From JANRLT01 sp041736895 (GTDB lineage Bacteria; Planctomycetota; Planctomycetia; Pirellulales; JALHPA01), in the NCBI GenBank assembly GCA_041736895.1, contig JBGSSS010000005.1, forward strand, positions 4,083 to 68,082: a stretch of 64,000 nt of DNA. Direction: 5' to 3'. A program made the translations under genes and the position numbers. This document shows positions 35,092 to 43,887 of the stretch, piece after piece (within the stretch, counting starts at the first letter, position 1; the number at the start of each line of letters is the position of its first letter). The notes beneath the pieces were generated by a model that was not told the origin of the DNA, made no database searches, and saw nothing but the letters and a program-made list of their open reading frames with translations.

Positions 35092-36747
35092 TTACGCGGC
35101 GGTTTGGTGGCGATGGTTCGGCTCCTTGTGCATGTCGCTCGGCAGTGCTTGGCTTGCAGCTGCGAGAGGCAGAGTGACAGTGAATTGCGCGCCGCGTCCC
35201 GGACCTTCGCTGTGGGCAAAAATCTGCCCGCCATGATCCGTGACGATGCGATAAGTAATCGACAACCCCAAGCCGGTCCCCTGCCCTTGCCGCTTGCGGG
35301 TAAAAAATGGTTCAAACAGATGCGTCATCGTTTCGGTCGTCATGCCGCAGCCGTTGTCGGTGAAATCCAACTCGGCCCATTCGCCATTGGCTTCAACCGA
35401 AATGGTCAGTTGCCCATTGGCTTCCAGACAATCGAGTGCATTGGTGACGAGATTCAACACCACTTGCTTGATCTCTTGCGGGACGACTTGCGCCAAGATC
35501 GGCACGCTCGCGGGTTTCGCTTTGGCAAAGACAATGCGACGGTCTTGGTACTTGCCCAGGTGGCTGACCATGTCGATGACTTGCTGCACGATCTCGCGCA
35601 GGTCCGTGAGCTGACGCTGCGCGTTGCCCAGGCGTGAAAAATCGAGCAGCTTCTCGGTAATCTCTTTGCAGCGAAATGCCTCGGACTGAATCATTCCAAG
35701 GTAGCGGCCCGTGACTTCGAGTGTCTCGTGCAGCGAGTCGATATCGACGTCGCCGGCGTTCTCGTCCGCGGTCGCTCGGAGATCGGCCATGCGGCCTTCG
35801 AGCGATTCGGCGCACATCGCGATGCTGGCCAGGGGATTGTTGATTTCGTGCGCAACACCGGCAGCAAGAAAGCCGACGCTGGCGAGTTGTTCATTGCGGA
35901 TGACTTGGCGCGTGCGTTCTTGAACCTGGTGATCGAGGTCGTCGCGGATTTCTTGGAACCGCGCGGTCATCGAGTTGAGTGCTTCGCCCAATTCGGCCAT
36001 CTCATCGCGGGTTTTGAGCTTAATGCGAAAATCGAAATTTCCCCCAGCGACGCGCCGCGAACCGGCGACCAACTCCGACAGCGGCCGCACAATTAAGCGA
36101 TAAAACAGGTACATGAACGCGCTCAACACCGCCACACACACCGCCGTGGCGAACCAGTTGATGCCCATCAGCACGTGATATTCCGAGCGAACTTCAGCGG
36201 CTAGGGACGCGAGTTGGCTATGCAAGTGACTCGGCAGCGATTCGGCTTGCGCTTGCAGCACATCTAGCTGCATGCGGAGTTGATGCAAGACCACGGCATC
36301 GTCGTTCCAGCCCGGTTCTTGCAGCCGTTGTTGGATGTGATTGATCCCTTGATGAATCGTTTCGGCTGTCTCGCGCTCGAAGGACGTTTCTTGTAGCAGA
36401 TCGCCTGGTTCGGTGCGGGCGGAAACTTCTTCTCGGTAATGATTCAACGTCACCACGGCCGCGAGCAGGCGCTGTTCGAACTCATCGCGCACCAGCCAAG
36501 TTTCGCTGCGCGAGATCCCCGAGTCGGTCCAGACCAAAGTCGTCGGCCACTTGGCAAGTGTCACACGCAAGTCAGCAATCTGTCGGGTCAGCAAACTGGC
36601 GAGCGGCAATTCCTCGGCCCGCCCGCGCAAGCCTTTGACCAGCCCGCGGTAACTGTAGACGCCGACGAGCCCGCTGATGGCCAATGCGCCAATCATGACG
36701 AGCAGAACGCCGAAGCCGACGAACAGTTTGTTGCGGATAGGACTCAT
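35092..36747 (-). CDS. sensor histidine kinase (NtrB-like)
   Basis: 551 residues from the ATG at 36747 (six residues shorter than the longest frame). A membrane helix near residues 8-31, a periplasmic domain of about 160 helical residues, a second helix (INWFATAVCVAVLSAFMYLF), a HAMP linker (RVAGGNFDFRIKLKTRDEMA), then a HisKA domain with the phosphorylated His in GVAHEINNPLASIA and an ATPase domain (QVVLNLVTNALDCLE, DNGCGM, GTGLGLSITYRIV). It probably senses something outside the membrane and phosphorylates the sigma-54 regulator encoded 10 bases downstream. The ligand cannot be deduced. Confidence 0.95.
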   Translation of the reverse strand: MSPIRNKLFVGFGVLLVMIGALAISGLVGVYSYRGLVKGLRGRAEELPLASLLTRQIADLRVTLAKWPTTLVWTDSGISRSETWLVRDEFEQRLLAAVVTLNHYREEVSARTEPGDLLQETSFERETAETIHQGINHIQQRLQEPGWNDDAVVLHQLRMQLDVLQAQAESLPSHLHSQLASLAAEVRSEYHVLMGINWFATAVCVAVLSAFMYLFYRLIVRPLSELVAGSRRVAGGNFDFRIKLKTRDEMAELGEALNSMTARFQEIRDDLDHQVQERTRQVIRNEQLASVGFLAAGVAHEINNPLASIAMCAESLEGRMADLRATADENAGDVDIDSLHETLEVTGRYLGMIQSEAFRCKEITEKLLDFSRLGNAQRQLTDLREIVQQVIDMVSHLGKYQDRRIVFAKAKPASVPILAQVVPQEIKQVVLNLVTNALDCLEANGQLTISVEANGEWAELDFTDNGCGMTTETMTHLFEPFFTRKRQGQGTGLGLSITYRIVTDHGGQIFAHSEGPGRGAQFTVTLPLAAASQALPSDMHKEPNHRHQTAA

Positions 36748-37000
36748 GCACGCGACCGAAAACATTCTGCTGCAACGATCGCGAAGTGCGATGTTGTCCG
36801 ATCAAAATGGGTCGCGAGTGTAGCAAAGCAGCAAGTGCGACGCGAGAGAGAATGCAAGAGAATTCGCTTCGTTCATTCGCAATCGGCGTGCGATTGACAT
36901 GCGCCGATGCTATCGACGGTTAGTCAGAGGGGACAAGGGAATAAGGGACTAAGATAAGACTGTTTTTCCCTTTGTCCCTCATCCCCTTAGTTCCCAAGTG

Positions 37001-37030
37001 AAACGCTCCTCTTCGAGTCGCCGCTAAACG
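37001..37030. repeat. 30-bp dispersed repeat, copy 1
   Basis: AAACGCTCCTCTTCGAGTCG then CCGCTAAACG. Identical over 30 bases at 41205-41234 and inverted over 29 bases at 46268-46296. It lies just past the 3' end of the LptF/LptG gene. Confidence 0.9.
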
Positions 37031-37041
37031 AAGCTGAGCGT

Positions 37042-38226
37042 CTAATAGCGCCGCACTTTTTTATACAGCAGCCAGCCAATGCCGAGCATGATGACATTTC
37101 CCAGCCACACGGATTCGCCGGGAATTCGGCCGGATTTCGCTTGATCGATGCTAAAGATCAAGAGCGGATAATACAGCAGCAGCACCGGCATGAAGCAGAC
37201 AAAAAAGCTGGTCAAAATATCCGACTTGCGCATCAGCACGGCCAATGGACTGCCAACGCAGACAAAGCAAAGACAACTAAACCCGGTCGACCAGCGCCGA
37301 TGTGGTTCCATCTCGAGCCGATAAATCCGGTATTGGTTTTCCTTGAGATTCTTCTTCAGCGGCTCCCAAGCGATTTCACTGAGACCGTGGAAGTCGCCTT
37401 GAATCAATTGCAGACCCGCGACCGCGGCCATTTTGGTCCGTTGCGTCTTGAGCTGCCACACGGCTTGCTCATGAGCCGAATCGATTTCAGCCATCGGTAA
37501 ATCGGTGGGGCTGCCAGAGGCGGCCCCTTTGCGCGTCGATTCACTGAGTGAAACGACGCGCTGGATTTCACCCGGAATGCGACCCTTGGTCGTGCCCATC
37601 TCGTATTCCGAGTCACGACAAATGATCGTCAGCGTGTTCGCCGCCGGATCGGCCGTCAACTCGGCTTCCGCCGCGGTGATCGTATATGCCGGACTATCGA
37701 GGTTCGACTGAAATGTCAGCGTCGGGTTGATCAATCGGTGGCCATCGACACGCTGCACGTTGATCGAAAACCCTTTGGTGCTAAAGGCGCGCTGTTGAGT
37801 AAGCTTCGAGTAAGCGATCTCTTCGACCGATTCGATCACGACCCGGCGGATGCCGGCCTTGCCCCAGGTCACCGTCACATCGCTCAGCCAAACCGTCAGC
37901 AAACTCAACGCGGTTCCCAATGCCAGCACAGGCCAGAAGATCGCCCACGGCGAGACGCCGGCGGCCTTCAGCGCGATGACTTCGTTATTGGACGCCATCC
38001 GTCCATACACCGTGCAGGCCGTGAGTAACACCGTGCCGGGAATCGAGAACCGCAGCGCCTCTGGCAAGACATACGGCAACAGCAAAAGCACCTGCTTCAT
38101 GCCGAGGCCTTGAGAATACGCTTCGCGCATCACGCCGACGATGATCATGAACAGCGTCATGCCCAGCAACGTTACGAGAAACGTTTGCAGCAATTCGCTC
38201 AGGACATAGCGGGTCATGATCTTCAT
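37042..38226 (-). CDS. LptF/LptG-family permease
   Basis: 394 residues from the ATG at 38226 (an in-frame ATG three codons on is also possible). The N-terminus MKIMTRYVLSELLQTFLVTL, NNEVIALKAAGVSPWAIFWP and the final helices (LAVLMRKSDILTSFFVCFMP, GNVIMLGIGWLLYKKV) are typical of LptF/G, with six membrane helices and a periplasmic beta-jellyroll in the middle. These permeases work with LptB to drive lipopolysaccharide from the inner membrane to the outer membrane, in line with the diderm envelope of planctomycetes. The partner subunit is not adjacent. Confidence 0.9.
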   Translation of the reverse strand: MKIMTRYVLSELLQTFLVTLLGMTLFMIIVGVMREAYSQGLGMKQVLLLLPYVLPEALRFSIPGTVLLTACTVYGRMASNNEVIALKAAGVSPWAIFWPVLALGTALSLLTVWLSDVTVTWGKAGIRRVVIESVEEIAYSKLTQQRAFSTKGFSINVQRVDGHRLINPTLTFQSNLDSPAYTITAAEAELTADPAANTLTIICRDSEYEMGTTKGRIPGEIQRVVSLSESTRKGAASGSPTDLPMAEIDSAHEQAVWQLKTQRTKMAAVAGLQLIQGDFHGLSEIAWEPLKKNLKENQYRIYRLEMEPHRRWSTGFSCLCFVCVGSPLAVLMRKSDILTSFFVCFMPVLLLYYPLLIFSIDQAKSGRIPGESVWLGNVIMLGIGWLLYKKVRRY

Positions 38227-38363
38227 GGCGGGCGAAGTGTAGCGAAACAAGGGTAGCTGGGACACGGGAGTTTTTTTGGCAATCTTCGGTGCTAGCACGC
38301 GGCACAATTCAGCCAGTTCCACTTGCGAATTTCGGGTCGTGCGAGTATTTCTTTGCATGCCAT

Positions 38364-38504
38364 TTAGCCCCCCCCGTCAATGACGGGGGGGAAGCGGGTG
38401 GAGCGACGTTTCTTTCTCTATCTAAATTAAGTTCATCGTCGATCAGATATCGGAGCGGGCACGAGCGTCATGTCCTGCTCCCCCGGTCATTGACCGGGGG
38501 CTAA
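38364..38504. repeat. 141-bp paired-palindrome element
   Basis: Left end TTAGCCCCCCCCGTCAATGA then CGGGGGGG, right end CCCCCGGTCATTGACCGGGG then GCTAA. Each end is a palindrome around TCAATGA or TCATTGA, and the ends are inverted relative to each other. It lies between divergent LptF/G and GT87 genes, so it may overlap their promoters. Confidence 0.85.
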
Positions 38505-38529
38505 TGATGAATCATCAGAGACCTAATCG

Positions 38530-40095
38530 ATGTCCCAACACGTCCAACCTCCGCTCGTTACCTTTCGCGTCGGTGCCCTCTTGCTGCTCACCGCGGCACT
38601 CTGGGGTTGGTTCGACGTGCGGCATCGCGCGCGGCTGAGCGACACCGATCCGACCGTGCACAAAACCGACATCACGGTTTATACCGAGGCTGGCGCGGCG
38701 ATGTTCGATGGCCGCGATCCGTACTTGGTAAGCAATCCGCGCGGGTGGCACTATCTTTATCCTCCACTCCTGGCGATCGCGATGGCTCCCTTGGCATTGT
38801 TGCCGACAACAGAGCAAGCCCTCGCCTGGTATGCGCTCAGTTGTCTGATGCTCGTGGGCTGCGTCGTGGAACTGCGGCGGCTTTGGCGGTGGCAGGCAGA
38901 ACTGCGCCAAGCCAACAACGCAACTTCCGCTTCAACATCGATTCCAACCTGGCTCGCCTGGACCGTGACTGCCGGCGTGGCGTTGCCCACGCTCAACTGC
39001 TTGCAACGCGGGCAGGTCGGCATCTGCATCGTCTACTTTTTGCTGCTCGGAGCGCGGTTAGTGCTCTGCAGTTCGAGCAAACTCGGCATGCTGCTTGGCG
39101 GGTTGGTGTTGGCCTTGCCCGTGACGATCAAATTGACGCCGCTCCTTCCGGCAGCGGTCTTGGCCGGAGGTTTGTTGGTGCAAGATTTGGTGCGTTGGGG
39201 GCGCGTGTGGCAATTGAAAAGACAGAAGTCTTCGCTGAATCAGCTTCCTCTCACGCCGGCACTCTCCCAAGTCTTGTCTAATGCCATCGCGCGTCGTAAG
39301 AACCATGAACATGAACCTGCCGAGTCCATGATCAGCAACAAACTGCCGCGCGGTGTGTGGGCTTGCGTCGGCGGAATCGCCGGGTTGATCCTGTGGTTCT
39401 TGCTGGTCCCTGCGGTCTCGATTGGACACGACGCCAACGTGGCTCATCTCCGCACCTGGATGAATCGCGTCGTCGCGAATGACAATGTCGGCGGGGCCAA
39501 CGATTTCAACTTCAAGAGCAAGCGGAATCAGAGCCTGGACAATGGCGTGCGGCGGTTGGGGAACTTGGTTGCTTATCAGTGGTTTGCCGGGCCGAACGAT
39601 CAATTGGTCGACCAGCCGAATCTGCCACAAGTCACGATGCCGATGGAATCGGCGGCGGCGAATCGCGGGATCAAGCTCGCGGTGCTGGGCTTTCTCCTGG
39701 GTCTCGCGGCGCTCGTGCTGCGCACGGCGTGGCACGATTCGCTGCTGATGTGGCCCGCGGTCTTTGGGCTAGGCTGTCTCGCGACGGTGATTGTCTCGCC
39801 GCTATCTTGGGGTCATCATTATGTGATGTGTGCGCCGGCGATGCTCTTTGTCCCGGGACTCTGTTTGCCGAAGCAACAACGCGCGGCGAAAATTCTCGCG
39901 GCGAGCGCCGCGCTCCTGCTGATCGCCCACTACATCGCGTTAGAACAAGCGGGCCGCATCGGTTTGCTTGGCATTGGGATGAGTTTGTGGGGTGCGGCGG
40001 CGATTTGGCTGACATTCGTGCAAGTGAAGCGGCACACGTTGCAGGTTCCTGTCTCTCGCTCGGTAACGAAAGAGGCAAAACGCCGCGCGGCTTGA
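38530..40095 (+). CDS. GT87-family (DUF2029) membrane glycosyltransferase
   Basis: 521 residues, about nine to ten membrane helices. DITVYTEAGAAMFDGRDPYL followed by YLYPPLLAIAMAPLALLP is the typical polyprenyl-phosphate mannosyltransferase-like N-terminal region (GT-C fold; the Asp after the first helix is the predicted catalytic site). LNCLQRGQVGICIVYFLLLG and LSWGHHYVMCAPAMLFVPGL are further family features. It likely transfers a sugar from a lipid carrier on the outer face of the membrane. A cytosolic-looking charged loop (about residues 220-270, with KNHEHEP) is an insertion compared with usual members. Confidence 0.88.
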   Translation: MSQHVQPPLVTFRVGALLLLTAALWGWFDVRHRARLSDTDPTVHKTDITVYTEAGAAMFDGRDPYLVSNPRGWHYLYPPLLAIAMAPLALLPTTEQALAWYALSCLMLVGCVVELRRLWRWQAELRQANNATSASTSIPTWLAWTVTAGVALPTLNCLQRGQVGICIVYFLLLGARLVLCSSSKLGMLLGGLVLALPVTIKLTPLLPAAVLAGGLLVQDLVRWGRVWQLKRQKSSLNQLPLTPALSQVLSNAIARRKNHEHEPAESMISNKLPRGVWACVGGIAGLILWFLLVPAVSIGHDANVAHLRTWMNRVVANDNVGGANDFNFKSKRNQSLDNGVRRLGNLVAYQWFAGPNDQLVDQPNLPQVTMPMESAAANRGIKLAVLGFLLGLAALVLRTAWHDSLLMWPAVFGLGCLATVIVSPLSWGHHYVMCAPAMLFVPGLCLPKQQRAAKILAASAALLLIAHYIALEQAGRIGLLGIGMSLWGAAAIWLTFVQVKRHTLQVPVSRSVTKEAKRRAA

Positions 40096-40109
40096 ACAAT
40101 AATCAATTA

Positions 40110-40157
40110 TCGCTATGACGCAAGCGGATGGGTACCAATCCGCTTGCGTCATAGCGA
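40110..40157. repeat. long perfect hairpin after GT87 gene
   Basis: A 20-bp perfect stem TCGCTATGACGCAAGCGGAT / ATCCGCTTGCGTCATAGCGA around an 8-base loop (GGGTACCA), 14 bases after the GT87 stop. No T tract follows, so it is a strong secondary structure or repeat unit rather than a standard terminator. Confidence 0.85.
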
Positions 40158-40255
40158 TTCGGCGACTCCGATTGACTTGTCCTCGCGCGCCGACTGACTT
40201 TACAATACAGCTTTTCATTGATGGACGACTTCTCCAACGCACTAACACGATCTTC

Positions 40256-41194
40256 ATGGCACGAAAAGTTATTATCGATGTCGACCCAGGGATCGACGGC
40301 GCGGTCGCCCTGGTGATGGCGCTGTTTGATCCGCGGCTCGAGGTCTTGGCCGTCACCGCGACCGGCGGCCGTGTCCGGCCAGAGCAAGCGACGCAAAATA
40401 TTCAGACCCTCATCGAACAACTCGACCCGCCGCGCTGGCCGCGCCTCGGGGCCGCCGCGCCGGATCAACTCGTCGAAATCGATCCGCGGCAGATCAATGG
40501 ACATGACGGACTCGGCAACTCGGGTCTCGCCGGCGCTGGGTTGGTCAAAGTTCTGCCGGCCGACAAAATCCTGATCGAAGAGGTCCGCGGCGCGCCCGAT
40601 GAAGTGATTCTGCTCACCCTCGGCCCGCTCAGCAATCTGGCTCAGGCAATGCAGCGTGACAGTGCCTGGACCGGCTTGGTCGGACGGCTGATCGCGTCCG
40701 GCGGGTCATTAAATGCCGAAGGCGACGCCACGCCCGCCGCCGAGTTCAACATCTATGCCGATCCCGCCGCCGCGAAGATGGTCCTCTGCTCGCGGATGAC
40801 CAAGACGCTGGTCCCGCTCGATGTATCACGGCAATTGACGTTTTCGTTCGACTTGCTCGAGCAATTGCCCAAGGATATCTCGCGCGCCGGCAAGGTGCTG
40901 CGCAAGATTCTTCCGCATGCATTCCGCGCGCAGCGGCAAATTCTCGGCCGCGAAGATATTCAACTCACTTCAGTCGTCCCTATCGTCATGCTGACGAATC
41001 CCGAGCTGTTCGAAACGCATGCCCAAGCACTCGACATCGAATGCGAAGGAACGCTCACCACGGGCATGACGGTCTTTGATCGCCGGCCCGTGCCCGAGTG
41101 GCGGAACAATATCGAGGTGGCGCAGTCGATGGACGTGACATCAGTCCGCGATTGCGTGTTGCGATCGCTGCAACATGCGGGGAGCGAGAGTTAG
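40256..41194 (+). CDS. nucleoside hydrolase-like protein with altered metal site
   Basis: 312 residues from ATG 40256; an earlier start would read through the hairpin at 40110-40157. The fold of inosine-uridine nucleoside hydrolases is clear: MARKVIIDVDPGIDGAVALV, LTLGPLSNLA, ASGGSLNAEGDATPAAEFNI YADP, EGTLTTGMTVFDRR. In proven members the N-terminal motif is DxDPGxDD and a second Asp sits in an HDP-like motif; here the last Asp is Gly15 and the later motif reads TSVVP. Both changed residues bind the catalytic calcium. It may have lost hydrolysis or use another chemistry. Confidence 0.9.
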   Translation: MARKVIIDVDPGIDGAVALVMALFDPRLEVLAVTATGGRVRPEQATQNIQTLIEQLDPPRWPRLGAAAPDQLVEIDPRQINGHDGLGNSGLAGAGLVKVLPADKILIEEVRGAPDEVILLTLGPLSNLAQAMQRDSAWTGLVGRLIASGGSLNAEGDATPAAEFNIYADPAAAKMVLCSRMTKTLVPLDVSRQLTFSFDLLEQLPKDISRAGKVLRKILPHAFRAQRQILGREDIQLTSVVPIVMLTNPELFETHAQALDIECEGTLTTGMTVFDRRPVPEWRNNIEVAQSMDVTSVRDCVLRSLQHAGSES

Positions 41195-41204
41195 CGGTCA
41201 CGAA

Positions 41205-41234
41205 AAACGCTCCTCTTCGAGTCGCCGCTAAACG
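41205..41234. repeat. 30-bp dispersed repeat, copy 2
   Basis: Identical to 37001-37030, between the convergent nucleoside hydrolase-like and quinone oxidoreductase genes (stops at 41194 and 41246). Confidence 0.9.
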
Positions 41235-41245
41235 GGATGCAGAGA

Positions 41246-42241
41246 CTACGCGACATTTATCAAAATCTTCCCCAGCAGCGTCCCCTGCTTCTGCAGCGTG
41301 TTGTCTTCTTGCAGTTGATGCGCCGCCGCGAGTTCTGCGAGCGGAAATGTCTTGCCGATCAGCGGATGCAATTTGCCCCCGGCCAGCCAGCGATTCAAAT
41401 CCTCGGCGCAGGCGCGCTGCTCGGCCGGCGTGGCCTTGAACATGACAAAGCCGTGCAGCGAGCAACCCTTCACATAGAACGGCCCGAGCGGCATCACCGG
41501 GCGCGAATTTCGCCCGGCGATGATCACGAATCGACCCCGTTCAGCCATCAGCGGGACCGCGCGGTCGAAGTCGGGCATCAATTGTGTCTCCCAAAAGACG
41601 TTGATCCCGGCGGGGGCGGCTTTTTTGACTTCTTCGTCGACGTTCATCGTTTTGTAGTTGATCACGACATCGGCCCCGAGCATCCGCGCGAGGGCCGCTT
41701 TCTCGTCGCTGCCAACAGTTGTAATGACAAAAGCGCCAAGTTGCTTGGCGATTTGTATCGCGACGGAGCCGACGCCCCCCGTGCCGCCGTTGATGAAGAA
41801 GACTTCGCCCGGTTGGAGCTTCGCATCGCGCACCAGCCCCAGTTGCGCCGTGATTCCCGGCAGCGCGATCGCCGCGGCCTGCTCGTCGGTCACGGCGTCA
41901 GGCGTCTTGTAGAGCCACTGCTCATCGGTGACGACGTACTCGGCGCTCGTTCCTTGGCGGCCGAGCAAACCCTGGTTCGAACCCCAAACACGGTCGCCGA
42001 CTTTGAACCGCGTCGCCAGCGGCCCCACGGCCTCCACGATGCCGGCCAGATCCGCGCCCGGCACAAACGGAAACGTTAGCGGCATTGCAACGCTGCCCCC
42101 GCGAATATAAGTATCGATGGGGTTCACGCTCGCGACATTCACGCGGACCCGAACCTCGGTTCCCTGCGGCTCCGGCATCGGCAACTCGCCAATGATGATC
42201 GAAGACGCGGGTCCCGTTTGAGTGATGTAAGCGGCACGCAT
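41246..42241 (-). CDS. zinc-independent NADPH:quinone oxidoreductase
   Basis: 331 residues from the ATG at 42241 (MRAAYITQTGPASSIIIGEL). Belongs to the medium-chain dehydrogenase family, quinone oxidoreductase branch: VNPIDTYIRGG, PFVPGADLAGIVEAVG, the Rossmann motif FINGGTGGVGSVAIQIAK and no catalytic zinc Cys/His pair. These NADPH-dependent enzymes reduce quinones or activated alkenes and are often stress-linked. Single gene, convergent with the nucleoside hydrolase-like gene; upstream lies a repeat-rich gap. Confidence 0.93.
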   Translation of the reverse strand: MRAAYITQTGPASSIIIGELPMPEPQGTEVRVRVNVASVNPIDTYIRGGSVAMPLTFPFVPGADLAGIVEAVGPLATRFKVGDRVWGSNQGLLGRQGTSAEYVVTDEQWLYKTPDAVTDEQAAAIALPGITAQLGLVRDAKLQPGEVFFINGGTGGVGSVAIQIAKQLGAFVITTVGSDEKAALARMLGADVVINYKTMNVDEEVKKAAPAGINVFWETQLMPDFDRAVPLMAERGRFVIIAGRNSRPVMPLGPFYVKGCSLHGFVMFKATPAEQRACAEDLNRWLAGGKLHPLIGKTFPLAELAAAHQLQEDNTLQKQGTLLGKILINVA

Positions 42242-42650
42242 GGTGGGACTCGCGAATTTGTGATGCTGAACAGGAGTTAGCAGAGATGCGGAGAAGGCAA
42301 ATGCGAGATTCGACAGAAGGCAACAAAGGTAACGAAGAACTACAAATTCTGATTGAACAGAAGGCCGCAAAGAGCGCAAAGGAAAGACAAAAGGTAACTT
42401 GAACAAACGATCAATGAGGCAGCCGCGAAATGCAGAGAAGACTTGCGTCTTTACAACGATCTGAATTTCCTATGCCGACTCTGTACCGCTCTGAATTTCC
42501 TACGCCCCTCCGTGTTTCGCAATTGCATTTCCGAATTTCTTTGCGATCTTTGCGCCCTTCTGTTTAAACGCATTTTGCCTTTTCTTCGTTTCCTTCGTTA
42601 CCTTCTGTCGAAAACTTCTTCTCGCCCTGGCTTACGCCGCGGGCTTTCAC
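42242..42650. repeat. 409-bp repeat-rich gap with large imperfect inverted repeat
   Basis: Left segment with CGACAGAAGGCAACAAAGGT and GCAAAGAGCGCAAAGGAAAG (about 42315-42390), right segment with TTTCTTTGCGATCTTTGCGC (about 42535-42560) and CCTTCGTTACCTTCTGTCG (about 42590-42612): imperfect inverted copies with opposite A/T strand bias. No gene is supported. The same style as the gap at 24274-24598. Confidence 0.65.
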
Positions 42651-43040
42651 TCAAAAACCTTTGATCGGCTTCGTGTGTTCCGCCGAGTGTTCGCAGGTGA
42701 TCACGCTCGAGATTCCGCCGCGCGGCGTGAAGGCCGCGATCAGCGTCATCTTCCGCGGCTGCAACTTCGCGACCAGATCGTCCAGGATCACGTTCGTCAC
42801 ATTTTCGTAGAAGATTCCCTGGTTGCGGTACGATTGCAGGTACATCTTCCAGCTCTTCAACTCCACGCAGAGTTTATCGGGCACGTATTTCACCGTCAGC
42901 GTCCCAAAGTCTGGCTGGCCCGTGATCGGACAGACCGACGTGAACTCGGGGGCAACGATTTCGATCAAATAATCGCGCTGCGGATAAGTATTGGCAAACG
43001 TTTCAAGTAAATCTCGCGCGGCACTCACAAACGGCTCCAC
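42651..43040 (-). CDS. queF: QueF, NADPH-dependent preQ0 reductase
   Basis: 129 residues, the normal size of the short (type I) QueF. It reduces 7-cyano-7-deazaguanine (preQ0) to preQ1, a step of queuosine biosynthesis for tRNA. The catalytic Cys lies in FTSVCPITGQPDFGT; the NADPH-site segment appears as ELKSWKMYLQSYRNQGIFYE, and ITCEHS ends the fold. Divergent from queC 103 bases away, so the two queuosine genes may share a regulatory region; I see no preQ1 riboswitch consensus there. Confidence 0.96.
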   Translation of the reverse strand: MEPFVSAARDLLETFANTYPQRDYLIEIVAPEFTSVCPITGQPDFGTLTVKYVPDKLCVELKSWKMYLQSYRNQGIFYENVTNVILDDLVAKLQPRKMTLIAAFTPRGGISSVITCEHSAEHTKPIKGF

Positions 43041-43102
43041 AACAAAAATGAAATACGGAGAAAAACAATGGCTTTTTCATTATGATAGGGAGACTCTTCC
43101 AC

Positions 43103-43130
43103 AAAGCCCAGGGGTTCACCCCCTGGGATC
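43103..43130. repeat. hairpin repeat family 2, copy 4
   Basis: CAAAGCCCAGGGGTTCACCC then CCTGGGAT, 8-bp stem with 5-base loop, directly ahead of queC (start at 43144). Confidence 0.8.
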
Positions 43131-43143
43131 CCCTTGATCGACT

Positions 43144-43842
43144 ATGACGAACTCATCCCCCAAACCGGCCGTCGTGCTTCTCTCCGGCGGCCTCGATTCG
43201 GCCACGACCGCCGCGATCGCCCGCGACCAGGGCTTTACGCTCTACGCCCTATCGTTCGATTACGGCCAGCGGCACAAACACGAACTCGATGCGGCTCGCC
43301 GCGTGGCCGCGGCGCTCGGAGTCGTGCGGCATTTGGTTTTGCCGCTCGACTTGCGGGCGATGGGGGGCAGCGCGCTGACCGCCGACATCGACGTGCCCAA
43401 GGATCGCCCCGACAGCGAAATGGAACATGGCATCCCGATCACCTATGTGCCGGCGCGGAATACGGTGTTTCTCTCGCTCGCCCTTGGCTGGGCCGAAGTG
43501 CTCGGCGCGGCGGATATGTTCATCGGCGTGAACGCCGTTGATTACAGCGGCTACCCCGATTGCCGGCCGGAGTTCATCGCGGCGTTTGAAAAGGTCGCGA
43601 ACCTCGCCACACGCGCCGGAGTCGAAGGGACACTCCGCTTCAAGATTCACACGCCCCTGATCTCGTGGACCAAGGCGCAAATTATCCAACGTGGACTCGA
43701 CCTGGGCATCGACTTCGCGCTGACGCATAGCTGCTACGATCCCGACGCCAACGGACACCCCTGCGGCCATTGCGATTCGTGTCAGCTACGCAACCGTGGC
43801 TTCGCGGAACTTGGCATGACCGATCCGTCGTTAAAAATGTAA
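43144..43842 (+). CDS. queC: QueC, 7-cyano-7-deazaguanine synthase
   Basis: 232 residues. The ATP-binding PP-loop SGGLDSATTAAIA is near the start and the C-terminal zinc site is HSCYDPDANGHPCGHCDSCQ with four Cys, both diagnostic. It converts carboxy-deazaguanine to preQ0 with ATP and ammonia in queuosine synthesis. Together with queF it gives steps on both sides of preQ0; QueD and QueE are not in this window. A hairpin repeat lies in the leader. Confidence 0.97.
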   Translation: MTNSSPKPAVVLLSGGLDSATTAAIARDQGFTLYALSFDYGQRHKHELDAARRVAAALGVVRHLVLPLDLRAMGGSALTADIDVPKDRPDSEMEHGIPITYVPARNTVFLSLALGWAEVLGAADMFIGVNAVDYSGYPDCRPEFIAAFEKVANLATRAGVEGTLRFKIHTPLISWTKAQIIQRGLDLGIDFALTHSCYDPDANGHPCGHCDSCQLRNRGFAELGMTDPSLKM

Positions 43843-43887
43843 AACGGGCAGCTAGCGCTGCTCCCGCTAAACGGAAGTATCATCACG

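Noticed and set aside
41977..41992. GGTTCGAACCCC resembling a tRNA T-arm
   Set aside because: It lies inside the quinone oxidoreductase coding sequence and no acceptor or anticodon arms can be built around it; the similar GTTCGAACCCC near 12470 is likewise inside the DUF1559 gene.
42300..42640. Possible CRISPR-like repetition of GCAAAG and GAAGG words
   Set aside because: Units are irregular and arranged as inverted arms, not as evenly spaced direct repeats with spacers.
43041..43143. preQ1 riboswitch between queF and queC
   Set aside because: The consensus of known preQ1 classes is not visible; the only structure is a common hairpin repeat.
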